The translations under genes and the position numbers were made by a program. Source: Bugulina stolonifera (taxonomy: Eukaryota > Bryozoa > Gymnolaemata > Cheilostomatida > Bugulidae). Taken from it: DNA of 64,000 bases. The stretch spans positions 10,937,929 to 11,001,928 of the forward strand of contig OW285187.1 of assembly GCA_935421135.1 (NCBI GenBank), in the 5' to 3' direction. The notes below the pieces were generated by a model, which was not told the DNA's origin, did not search any database, and saw only the letters and a program-made list of their open reading frames with translations. Positions 23,568 to 36,900 of the stretch are shown here, in pieces (the stretch's first letter is position 1; each line of letters starts with the position of its first letter).

Positions 23568-26500
23568 ATGGCTTCTCAACTTGGTGAGGTAAGTATATCT
23601 ATTTTTGAACAACTTATAATAGTAGGTATAGGTTTATACTTTCTAATATACTTGTACCTGTATCTATATCCCGATCATCATGGTATGGCAGCATTGTCTT
23701 CAAGCATCGAATATAGCTTGATACTCAGGTGTTAGTATTATTGTTATTGTACATCATGTAATCTTATTTGCACCTTAGATTTCTGGTATCAGTAAAATTA
23801 ATACATGTAAAACAGACATTACAGTTGTTGTAAACTGACTAGGCATATTAGTGAGTATGATATTGCAAGTAAGTAAAAGATCATGATAAAAACTGTCTCC
23901 TGTCTGACTGTACTGGTGACATCACAAGCCGAAGCATAATAAACTATTGATTGATAAATTTCTTTGCTTTGTTTGTATAATAAACACAATCATCCTATTG
24001 TACATGTGTACCCAGTACACTGTGTGTAGTCCCAATCCTAGTTGGGAGTCACAGTATCATAGTCACAGCACCATAGTCATAGTCACACTCAGTGACAGTG
24101 ATGAGTATTCCCTCAGGCTTACTCACTGTTAGCTGATACTCTCACAAGAGAGTATAGAGAGGCGGTACCCTGTGTAGGTAGATTACCATCAGCACTGCCT
24201 ACAGCCCTACATTGTATACCAGCGACTCCGTAGCTGTTATAGCCCATCTAGTAAATGTAATCAATACACCAATCTAATAATACTTATAATTATATAAAAC
24301 TTAGAGTCAACAAATAAATTCTTCAAAATAGTAACTATTTACTTTCACAAATAAGAGTATTTTTTGTATAGAAGTGCTTAGACTTGGTCTATATGAGAAT
24401 CTATTGGTTACGTACACCATGTAAATGTGTAGAAGATAGGAGTAGTAGGCCTAATATGGTTGTAGTGAATTGTCTTATTCCAACATGACATACTGCTCTG
24501 CAGATAAAACTGCAAGCCGGGCAGTATTATTCTTAGAATTGCACAGGTAGCCTATATAATAAAGCTGTATTATTTATAAAGGCGATTCTTCACAAATAAC
24601 TGGAGGTTTTCTGGCCAAAATACCCCTAGCTTGTCTATTAACTTTTGAGGTAGCAATCCAAAAACAACTTTTAACAGCAGCAAGAACTATTGTCTGTATA
24701 TGAAATATACTTTTTGTTGTTGGCTATTACTCAAACGATAGGGCTATATTGTCACTTTTTTTTGTTCTGCTGAAGTTAATTTCCCTGCATATGGAGATCA
24801 GGCTGATCTCTTTAGATGTGAACTGCTGCCCATACAGTTTGTAAAATATTGAGTAGCAATCTCAAGTGTTAGTGTTCTGTAAAACAAAGGTGCAGAGTAA
24901 AAATAATAGATGAGCTTTTCAAGGTAACAAATTTATTGGCATCTAAGTTGAGTTGTTATGAATACACATTATAATAATATCTCGTGAATTGAATAGTTTT
25001 CAGCATAGCAACAGTGTCGCTACAGTTTCCATGGTTACTAACTTCTAGAGGATACACACGGGACTTTATGTTATGGTTATGTCATAGACTCTTATGTTAA
25101 CTACACTATGGATGGGGAATGCGATGATAAACGGAAGAGGACTGTTCTAATGATACGCAAAGTATTCATTTATGTGCAGCTAGTTTTGAAAAGCAGCAAA
25201 TTCCAATTACAATATTATCAGTTATGTACACTGTACAGTATATTTTACATGGTCTATATGCTTGATCCAGCCAGTCTAGGACTAGTTACTCATGAGTAAT
25301 TCAGACAGTAGAGATTAGATGGAGATATAACAGACAGGATTATGTAATAATTATTTATTTTCCACTCATCACAGTGATTGGTATAGCAAAATATTGGGGT
25401 CATAGTAGTAGTAGCTAAATCTTAGTAAAATGACTAAGTGAGACCAAGGGGCTTTGAATATAACAATCCATAGCATTTACACCGTGTACTAGAGTGTCAG
25501 CATGGAACCCAGGCTACCCTCGCTTTTACATAACTACATGATTGTGTGATGTAGACATTTCCTATAAATGTTCTGAACTATCTTATAATGTAAGTGGATA
25601 GTTGACTGAATACTAATTTTTACCATGGTAAAATCATACAGATAGTATAAATTCCAATTTAGAGTTGCTAAGAGCTGAGAGCGTCTGAAATTGGTATGAT
25701 AATAATCTTCTCATGCCATTGAACAGTGAGGTATGCTGTGGGTTTATACATGTATATGTACAATAATATAATATTATACCCTAAGATATAGATCATAGTA
25801 TGATATCATACCAGCTCCTCTGCTGAAGTTAGTAAGGGCATAGGCCTGCATGTACTAGCTATGGACGGAGGTGGCCAAGTGCACTCTGAAGGATTTGTAA
25901 ACTTGTATTGCATCTGTAGATTTCATGGAATTACCTTTTATATTACAGGGTCATTGAACAAGTTGTATAGCTGCAGAATTTTATATTGAAGTATCACCTA
26001 TTCATACAAATTATTACATTGTAACTTGTGTTCTTGTAGCCACAGAAAAAGACAACACTATCGCTGATGTGCATTTTCTACTATGTTTTATATTTATAAA
26101 TTTTGTTTGTTTTAGTTTCAAATGGATATAGGCAGTGTAATGCCCATACTTCGTACACAGAACAGCTCTTCTCTTAACAACAGAGAAGATGGTCATTGGT
26201 TTAGTGAAGACACGTACGATATACCAGGTGGTAAAGTAGACACAACAAAGGAAAGCTCAGTGCACAGTGGTCAAGGCTGGCACACACACGCAACTAAACA
26301 AACTTCAGTGCTGAAACAAGAACTTTCTGGAAAAGATATAAAACCAAATGCCGGTAGGTTCTCTAGTATTAGTTGCATCATAATTATCACTAATTATTAG
26401 TAAGCCTGTATGATTCGACTTGCGCTGGCGATATCTGGAAATTGTTAGTAAAATGTTTTTTGTTGATGGTGTTTCAATTATTCAATTGAGCGAGAATTCT

Positions 26501-29500
26501 TCTACACTTTAATTAAGCTCTATTAGTTTACTTACTATGTCTAAATTAGTTATTTCATAACAATATTCTTTGATTCACTGTGAGTATGAATCTATCTACC
26601 TGTTACCTGCTGACGATGAGTGTAGCTATTCGCTGCCTCTTAATCACTTGTATTGGTATATAACCTACAGGAGCTTTACAGAGTCAATCTCACTCGCAAT
26701 CTGGAGCTCTGAAGCTGCTCAGCGAGTTGGATACTCTCTCTGGATTACTTGGCTCTGATCTGTCTAACTCAGACGTCACTCAGTCAGTTAAAACTACCAC
26801 TAGTCAAAGTAAAACGGTGAAACTAAGTAAAGTATCGTCTACATTTCATGGTCAACCTCTAGACTTGGCTATTAAACAGAATTACCTGAACGCTAAAACT
26901 GGAGTGTACACTGATTATTCTGGTAAACCGCATACCTTAGCCGAGGCGTTTGAGAAAGATCTGATAAACCCCGACTCGGCCGTCTTCATTGATCCGAGAA
27001 ACAGTCAGAGTACCAATTTACACAACGCCATCCAAAGAGAAATTGTCAGCAAAACCGGTCAGTACAGAGACCCCAGTGGTCAGTTATTCAACCTGGAGGA
27101 CTGTTTAGCTAAAAGTCTGGTTGTAGCTCGAGAGGTTCAACCAATTGCTGTTGATATGGAGAAACAAGAAGAACACTATAAATTCCATGTTGACAAGGTG
27201 AGAATATTATACAAGGTGAAGGCCTAGTACAGTTATTAGTGAAACACACTCACGCTTATATGCATTATATTATTTATATAACTGCCTTAGTAAGAAATTG
27301 ACATGTTGAGATTTGTTTCCCCATTAATCTCAGTTGAGAGAGTTTTTATATTTTTTGAGAGATCAAGGAAGGTGCCATCACCATCCTAACACCACCAATG
27401 ATCCTGTACCTTTTCATTGGATTCAACAACCAGACCACAGGCTATTGCTGTGTTACATACTATATAAAATTCAAGTGCATTGTGTATATATATCTACTTG
27501 CTAGGTCGTTGATCCAACAACTGGAGAGTTTATCACAGTAGAGAAAGCAATAGATCAAGGTATATTTGATCCTGCCAAAGGGAAATATTTTAACCTGAAA
27601 ACAGGAGAACTACTTTCTGTGCAAGAGGCTGTGGCTAGGAACCTAATGATCACCTCTGCCAGTGTAAGTATATATACATGTACATGTAGGATACCCCCAC
27701 CCCACCCGCATCCCCCATGATGTTATCTTTGTCAGAATACTTAGGCTACACATTCGTGGGGCTGACTTACATGTATGTACAACTTGACATGACCAATTTT
27801 AGTCACAAAAGTGCATAGTTATAGTGTAGGACACAAATATTGGTGGTATATTTCTGGAGAATTGCCCAACTAGCCTTGTAGTAAGTACCAAAATTTCATG
27901 TAAATATATCTGCATGGACCTACAGCACATGTGCCTTGTGAATGTGAATTTGATGAGCTGTCAGTGTCGTAGTACTTTCTGTTCTTCCTTGCACAGCTAA
28001 TTCTGGAGTTGTATAGCTTCTGTTAAAGGAATAATGCTATCTTTACTTTACTCTATATACCCATACACGTATACAAGTTCTGTATACATACATGTACTTC
28101 ATTTTATATTATACATATTACATTTTACACATATTATACATATTACATTTATATTATACATAATTATTACATTCTGCATCGTATTACATTTCTCATATTG
28201 GCTAACGGACAACAGCTAACTTCTTACTTACTTTACAGGGACCCAGTCACACAATGAACTCTTCATCCCAACTTATTAAGACCTCAAAGTCGTTCAATGT
28301 TGTCGGAGCTATTCATCCGATATTAAAGAAACGCATGTCACTAAATGAAGCTATATCCGAGGGAATTCTGGGTAAGTGAGATTTCCTGGTCGTAACTGAA
28401 TTTGTACTGCTGTAGGCCCAATAATTACACCCATAATTACCTGTGTAAAAATCTTATCTGAAGTGTAATAAATAAAAAGCATCAATCAGGTGGCGTTATA
28501 GACCTATATGTATATATGTATTCGAACAAGAAGTTTTAGCTATTGCACTAGCTTAAAGAGCAAATAACTCCAATATCATTTACTCAATATACACATTAAA
28601 CTCATGAGGATACCGACTAACATAATAATATAATTTACAATAGAGTATACATAATACATTTACTGGTCACTGAACACAATCTATTTGTCTGTGACATCAG
28701 CTGTTAACAATGATAATAATGAAGTCAAACTGTTATTGGCTGACTACTATACATAATAATGATTAGGAATAATAGAGGACTTGATACACTTTTGTTCAGC
28801 TGTGCTGCAGTATTATTCACTTTGATAGTAACAGAGTAGCTCTAACCATCACAGTGTGCAGGCCTGAAGCCTCCTATAGACATATTTTTATACCTAGAAG
28901 ATTGAATAAGAGATATTTGTTTAGTTTAGATTGTCACTTTGAATAGGGTTTATAAGTCTCAGCATTCTACTACATTCAAATTACAATGATAACTCAGCTT
29001 CAGGTATTGCTACTATTGTGATATACTGGATACCTATTAGTATGACTATTCTATGCTAGGGGAGGAAGAGGTGGGTGTAAACTTATTCTACTGCAGTTAG
29101 ACATCGTGTTAAATGTTTCACCTTGTTTTAGTACACCTATAATGTACAGTATTGTGCATATTGCACGTCTGTTCTACAATATACATGTACATGTGCTATA
29201 TTGCACTGAATGTGATACTCCGATTGTTATTATCAATGGATGTAGACGAACATCTGAAACAGAATCACTGTCTTGTTCTAACCGAATTTATAGCTGTAAT
29301 TCCTACAGTATAGTTATGTAAGCAGTAGGTAGCAGGTATGTATAAGCTTGGGCTACATATCTGCACACAGCATATGCATATCTATGTGGGCCTCTCTGCA
29401 TGTAAATGTATAAGTCAACTTTTCTGTCTGCATGTAGTGACGCCAGTAAGCAGAATTTGAATGATTCCTTTATATATTCTGTAGATCGTAGCAAAGGTCT

Positions 29501-32500
29501 GTACATAGACACATTGAACAACAAGAGATATAAGATACAGGATGCTATACAGAAGGGTCTAGTGGTGGCAGAGGAGGTGACACTATCACAGAAACCAGAT
29601 GAAGGCAGTGAGATTATTACCAACCAGCAGTCGACCTTCACTGTGATAGGAGTCCTACACCCCCAAACCAAAGAGAGGCTCTCCGTCTCCAAGGTATAGC
29701 ATGTATACGATCTCTAAGCTATGATGTGCATGTGTCGTGTATGCACCGCTGTCGATGTTTATTCCCGTAACTCAAATTTCACTGAAGTCCTCCCCAATTT
29801 TCCGAAACCGCCCACATGTGAAGTAACCCCCAATTTCATCATAGGACTAAAACATAGGCTTTGAATAGCTGATTAAGCAATAAACTACATAGGCCTATTT
29901 ATATAATACTTAAATGTACTCTATTGTTCATTTTTCATGTACATGTAAACTGCTCGTATCCAAATCAGAACTTAAATTATGACATGATTATAACAGTAGC
30001 GGATCATTCTAAAATGCTTGCACTATACACTGTACAATTTTCTATAGGCTACGGAACTGGGTATAATGGATACTAGTGAGGGGCTATACATGGACCCCCA
30101 TACTGGTGAGAGTATGACTTTGAATGAGGCTATCGAGAAGGGGTTAGTGTTAGTAGAGAGAGGAGTTGTGAAGAGAGAGGATAGAGATAGGAAGGTTTCC
30201 AGTCTACACATTGATGAGGAAGAGGAAGAGGTATGTACGCGTACCGTACTATAGCCTGTAGGCATAGCAGTGGATTACAGAGCCGTTGCTATTCTTATAT
30301 AGCCTTATTCTCTTGTCCTAGCCTAGTTACACTGCCGTCCCAATTACGACTACTGTCAGGTATCTCAGGTGCTTGCATGTAAAAGTGAGAAGGGTTTCTA
30401 GTATTACTAATTGTAGGTATTCATAATATTAGTTGTATAAGAACTTTTGATATATCTACCCTGACGCTATATCAGATACCAACATTGTGGTAGGCCCAAT
30501 AATCAGATGTGTTGATATTGTGTACACACTACATGCTGTACATGTACCTAGGTGTGTAGCATGTAATGACTTCTCTTATTATAGAATATCAGTAAGTCAT
30601 AAATATTAGATCAGTCTGACGTTTGTATTTCCTCCATGGAATTGTATGTTTCAATCCTGGAACAGTAACATTATCTTAGCTTAGTTAGGGTAAGCCTATA
30701 TGCAAGTGTTTCATATTTTAATACAATATTACGCATGAGTTGTACAATACAAGTAAGTCATCAGTGTTGAAACATGGAGCATAAATTAATATTTGATACA
30801 TTCTAAACTAAACTATGCACTCATCAGGTTGCCTGGTAGGCAAATGTCCTTCCACTTACTACCAGGGTTACTCTTCATCACTTTAGGAAAGATAAGGTAT
30901 TACGTTACCAAGTCACTTATTTCATTCATATTACAATTTTGTTGCATTATATTAGCCTCTCCAATGGTTGCCTGAGCCAATATAGTGAGGGGTTCCTGTC
31001 AATAAATTTATAATACTTGGTGGAACTGAAGCTACGACTATGTAGTTAGATACCGTTGACTCCATAAATAATGAAATCTAGACAAACAATCAGCATACAC
31101 AATAATATTATACACAGTTTTCTTCTACGTGTACTTATGAAAAAGCAAGCCACAACTCTTGTTCATAAGTGTGCTTGCTGCCTGTAATTAGCTTCCAAAG
31201 TCAGCAAATGAAGCCCAGTGTGGCTTCCTGACTCAACAAGACAGCAAAGATAAACATTGACTTGTTATTGTTCTACTAATTGATAGCAGCAGGCAAGCAT
31301 GAGGGTGCAGCACAAGTAAGATCAGTATGTTTTACTATACTTCAACTTACACAACCATTTACCTATGGAGTATAAGGTATAATTGTTCATGATGGTTTTA
31401 AGTTAACATAAAGGCCAATTAATTACCAGTAATTAGTAACTACCTGTACTATAGAGTAGATATGTTTAATTAGATTAAGCTATTGAGGTGTATTGTTAAA
31501 CCACCCATAGTGTAATCAGTTTTTAGGAGGAACTCAGGCTCATCCTGTACTCTATCTTGTTCTGGACGTAAATAATCCCGCTGTCAATTATCAGCCATAT
31601 TGACTTTACCAAATAATATACATATATATCGACTCACATTACATAACATAATATCTATACGGTAGTTGATGTAGTTCACGCTATATTGTGTAACTTGTGA
31701 TGTAGGGCCTGGTGATTGAAGAAACAAAATGACGAGGGAGATAATCTCATATTCGTATGTTTGTTTTAAAGGAAACATTAATATCACATGCGTGTTGATT
31801 ATGGTAGCAGTGTCCACATGTCATGTACTATTTGTACATTATCATGTAACCTTCTCTCCGTGTGTGTTTATTAGGTATGGACTGTCGTAGAGGAAGTGAA
31901 GACAGAGACAAAGAAGTGGATGATCACCTCTGTGGTTGATCCTCGAACCAACGAGAAAATTTCCTTCGATGACGCTTTGCTGGAGAGAGTGTTGGATCAG
32001 GAACATGGTAAATACTGCAACCCTGAGACAGGGGCCGAGATGACCATTGGTCAAGCTATTGAGAAGGACCTGATCCAAGTGAGTAGATACACCATATAAG
32101 CATACGCCTCAATAATATGAATTACAATACACATGTACAGCATATAAGGCTCATTCGGAGCAAGAGCGTTTGTTTGTAGTTGTCCTTTTCTAAACATGCA
32201 ATTGGCAAATGAATTTCTTGTGAAAGTTCGAGCTTCAAAAGTGCTTCCTATACGCTAAATAAGTTAATTGTGTTGCTTTTTACCAGAAAATATATTTCAG
32301 ATGTGTCTATAGATTGCATATTTGTGTAGGGAAAGGTGGAAAGTACGGTGTATTCTCTGGTATGGTAGATATTGTACTATACAGTAAGCTTGTGCACTGT
32401 AGGCTTGTGCTATGCAGGGTATAGCAGCCCTATCCATAAATATGGTCATTAGTGTAATCATTTTCACATTTCTGCTTTTGCTGTACAAAGTAAAATGGGA

Positions 32501-33967
32501 TAGACAATTTTTGTGCTTTATGAAAAAGGGGTCTTGGTTGCACCAGTTGGTGTCCATGTTGAGCATTGACAGAGTAGGTCTGTAGCAAAATAATTATAAT
32601 TAGATATCTCATTGGTCAACATGACGTATGTACCAGTAGATAAACTTGAAATGTCTTCGGCATTCACTGTATCCCGATTGACTATGCATGTAATTCAACT
32701 CCAATGTGGGTAAACATCCACTAACAATCCCATATTAGGACTTTTTATAAATCATTGTAATATACATTCACATCTATGCAATATGTTGCTTGTACAACAG
32801 CTTTTAGCCAATTCTCCATAATACACCTAGAGTTATCTGCCCCTGTATGCATGTTGTATCCTATTAATAGTACCTACACTCTAAGCATACTTTCCCTCCG
32901 CTAAAATACCAGTATGACTATGAATAAAAATGAAAATATTTACAAGGTCAAACTCTCCTGCTGCCCACCCACCTGGCTGACTAGCTGAATGATAGCAGCT
33001 GGTTCCTGTGTTATTTTATTTTCACTGTAATTACCTCATAAAGGAAATACTAAGTTTGTACAGTAATTGCTGTATAACAAGTTGTGTAAGAGTGGAACAT
33101 GTTGTATATATGTTGTTGTTATACCTTCTGCTAAATCTTCATGTCTACTTGTAAACGTAGATTTGCTTAAACTGGAGGCTTGATTACACGAGAGGCCGTT
33201 AGCTTCGGTGGAGCAACTTCGTTGTTCGTTGGCATGGCTCTAAATAGGCAATGTGTGGTACCAGTCCACTAGTGGCCTTGATTAAAATCCAGCCAATCAC
33301 CAAAAATTATTTTAAATAATTTATATAATTGGGGTCGTTGTATCTAATATTAACCAATCACAACAGCGCTCCGTGAATCCGTGGCCTGAGAAGACCAACA
33401 TGTTGGTTTTTGCATAGGCAAACAAACGGCACGCCGATTTGCTCTAGAACGAGGCTCTGAAGGTCGAAAAAGAACAATCGGCCTCTCGTGTAGCCGAGCC
33501 TTTAATCTACCAATGTAACATCATAAAGATTCGACCATTGTGAATATATTATGTGATAAGAATAAGAAAGCTACTGTACTTATGAGAATGGTATGGTGAG
33601 AAATTTTAGTACCAAAATTATGTAAATATTTGTCATGTCCCTACAAATTATATGAAGTGTGAGTGTGTATAGTAGTGTAAGCTACTACATACCTGTATTA
33701 TATACCATGCTGTACACGTGATGTTTATATCGTCTGTAGGGTGAACTTGTGTCGGTCAACATGGAGGAAGGTGAATACTCATCCTTCCAAGCAACGGCTG
33801 AGAATATTGAACATGTGCGAGATCCAAGGACTCACAAGGTCATCACATATGATGCTGCGTGTAAGCTTGGTCTCATAGACAAGGACAGCAGGCTGTTCCA
33901 CAATCCAATTACCAACCAGAATCTCAGTATACAGGAAGCAGCACAGAGGGGCTTCATTAAGAAAAAG
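23568..33967 (+). other. Plakin-repeat gene exons 1-9: N-terminus and repeat block A
   Basis: Exons: 23568-23588, 26116-26353, 26671-27197, 27505-27663, 28239-28371, 29485-29693, 30048-30230, 31875-32078, 33740-33967. Residues 1-140 are unique: Ser/Thr/Lys-rich with a leucine-rich stretch LKLLSELDTLSGLL (about 101-113). Block A then has about 14 repeat motifs, for example VVDPTTGEFITVEKAIDQG and SVVDPRTNEKISFDDALL. Exon 6 needs the acceptor at 29483-29484; an earlier AG at 29436-29437 would break the phase. The exon 9 donor (GTGCCT) is weak but is the only one before frame divergence. Confidence 0.85.
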
Positions 33968-36900
33968 GTGCCTACTAAATATGTAATACCCATCTGTATA
34001 TACCAAGTAAATATGGTGTACATATCGGATTCTATTCAGTGTGTTGTGATTTTTAGGCCGTATGTACCTGTGGAATCATACTTTTAGAAAATAATTAGAA
34101 GGTTCTGCCAAAAAGCTAAATGATTTTAAACGCCAAAGATTTTCCAAAAAGTCTCCCCAAAGAGTTTCCAAAAACTCTCCCCAAAGAGTTTCCAAAAATT
34201 CCCCCCAAGGACTTTCCAAAAAGTCTTCCCAAAGACTCTCAAAAAAGTTTTTTGGCTTTAAATCATCAACCGATGTCTATAAATGGTACTACATTACCAC
34301 AGTATTGTGCAATGTATATAACACAGCAGTGCTGTATATCTGTATAATTTACATCCTCAATACAGATAACGTAGATTAAAGTTATCTTCTCTTATATCGA
34401 ATGTTCCTATAGAGATAAACTCTACACCTTTTCACACTGCAGCTTCTCTTACATATTCAGGCAACGTCTAAGTCACCACCCAGAAGTGTTGAACCAGATG
34501 TGAGACCTAGGGCTACTAACCCTGTTCAGGCACACAAAGAGAAGTTTAGCTCTAAGCGTAGCATGTTTGAAGATGGTTTGAGAAGAGACCACACTGACAG
34601 CCTCTTTGATGAGAGTTTCAGGGTGGAAGAAACAAAGACTATGGAAACAGACTACATACACAGTGACAGACCCCTTAGACCGGTCATTCAGTCCAGTACA
34701 CCTCTGGTCACTGAGTAAGTTATAAATATTATAGTTATATTATCTGATACCATGATGTGAAGCATGTTGCGTAATTACTGTAATTAATTACCTACTGTAT
34801 GTTGTGGGGTTTGTGCTGCCTACCTACATGCTAGTTTCCCTTGTGTTTAAATATTTACAATACACAGCAAGTGAATAATATACAATTTACATCTGCCTGT
34901 AGATGATTAATTAATCAAATTATAACTACCTCATAATTAATGGAATAATGTGGGAGGTTTCATTGGATATTGCAATATATTTAGAATTGTCCTCTCTTTT
35001 GATTTGTACATGGCTCATGAACACACAACTCCAAATTATTGATGTTGCTAAGCTGCTATAGTAGAAACTAGAAAATTAAATTGGCTTTGTTGCCACCACA
35101 ATTTCAAAATATTTATAAACTTAATGTAGCTTTGTAACAGTCTTGATAGAAAATACGTAAAGGATATTTCACATGAAATCTGAGCTGTTATTGGCAACAT
35201 AGCAGAAGGATAATAAAACTGTTTATAACTGGTATATATACACAAGTGGTACTACAGTCTACTTATATACATTTATACATGAGTGTCTCTCAGTTTCTAA
35301 GCATCAATTTATGAAATCAAATATTGAACAGTTGTTTAGTAACATCAGCATCATATACAGTGAGAAGTGTTTAGTTGTATACCATATTATAGTGTATGAA
35401 ATTATAACACTGACAGTATAATAGAGTGAAGAAACTCTACTAATGATTGTAATCTATACCAGGGAGAGCCCTGCTCAACAGCAGTGCCTTAATTAATATG
35501 ATAGCAGTAATATGTGCTTCCTCACAATCAGCAGTAACATCTATATGTATAGTCTCAGGTCCATTTACTTTAGTGCATTATATGCCGGCAGGTAGATGAA
35601 CCCTCCCAACCCTGGTACAGACTATCTAATGAGTTTTATGGGGTGTTACTACTAGCATAATAAACGATTTCTGTGTAAAATACTCATGATTCATTCTACA
35701 GAGAGCAGTGTGGTGCTCGAGTTAGTTACGACGGGAGTTTAATACGCTTGTTTCGATTTCAGAAAATTTTCAGTTGGCAGCGACATGTCTAAACCATGCC
35801 GCAGGCCAGCTATTGAGTAAGTGTCTTTTGTTCTGCAACTAAAACTATGCTTGTGGCTTTAGTCAGCTCTCTAGTGGTCTACTATGACTTTGAACAGTAA
35901 AACGTTCAGCATTCGTTTTAGATTGTTCAGTTCCCACTATATCGCTGACTTTAGGCTAGTGTGCTTGCTTGTTTAGTTTAGTTGTAGCACTACTATCTGT
36001 AGCCTAGTTTTGTAAGCTAATACATGTGAGTCGTAAACATCTTAGATTGTTCTCATATTAATTGTAGTAGATGTTATAATGCAGCACAACTACTGCTACT
36101 ACTAATACTACCACTACTAATACTACCACTACTACTACTACCACTACTACTACTACCACTACTACTACTACCACTACTACTACTACCACTACTACTACTA
36201 CCACTACTACTACTACCACTACTACTACTACCACTACTACTACCACTACCACCACTATTATCACTACCACTACCACTACTGTTACCACTACCACTACTGT
36301 TACCACTACCACTACTGTTACCACTACTATTACCACTACCACTACTGTTACCACTACTACTACTACTTCTACTACCACTACTTCTACTATTACCACTGGT
36401 ACCACCAGCCTACTTGCCTATTTATAGCCCATAGCAGAGCCATAGCAGAGCCATAGCAGAGCCATAGCAGAGCCATAGTATATAATATTATGTTACTATA
36501 CTTTGCAATTATTATATCTTATGAGAAATTTTATTCCTAAGCATATAAAGTTTATAAAATTATGTCAAATTAACACAAAGCATGTTCAATATACTGCACG
36601 TCATGATTTAAATGTGCCTTGATTGCTTTTGCTAATACTACAGTACAACGGATTGGAAATGTATTCACTTTACATTGCTAATTTAATTGAGTGTTAGAAG
36701 CTGACACCGGACTAATGTAGGTTCATGTCACAACGTGCTCTTCAGCAACGTCCTACTATTACATACTATATACAGTAATGTGTGCATCTACTAATGTACA
36801 TACATTATTATTTATATGCATATATGCTATATATATGTACATTTACAATGTACATGTGCTGTACATTTATAATACATAGTACATGTACATGTATATAGAT

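Noticed and set aside
34120..34347. Coding exon for a DFPKSLPK-repeat peptide
   Set aside because: There is a stop immediately upstream, no acceptor in phase, and the joined plakin frame is complete without it.
36058..36405. Long minus-strand open frame of nearly pure valine
   Set aside because: It is the reverse reading of an ACT/ACC trinucleotide tract.
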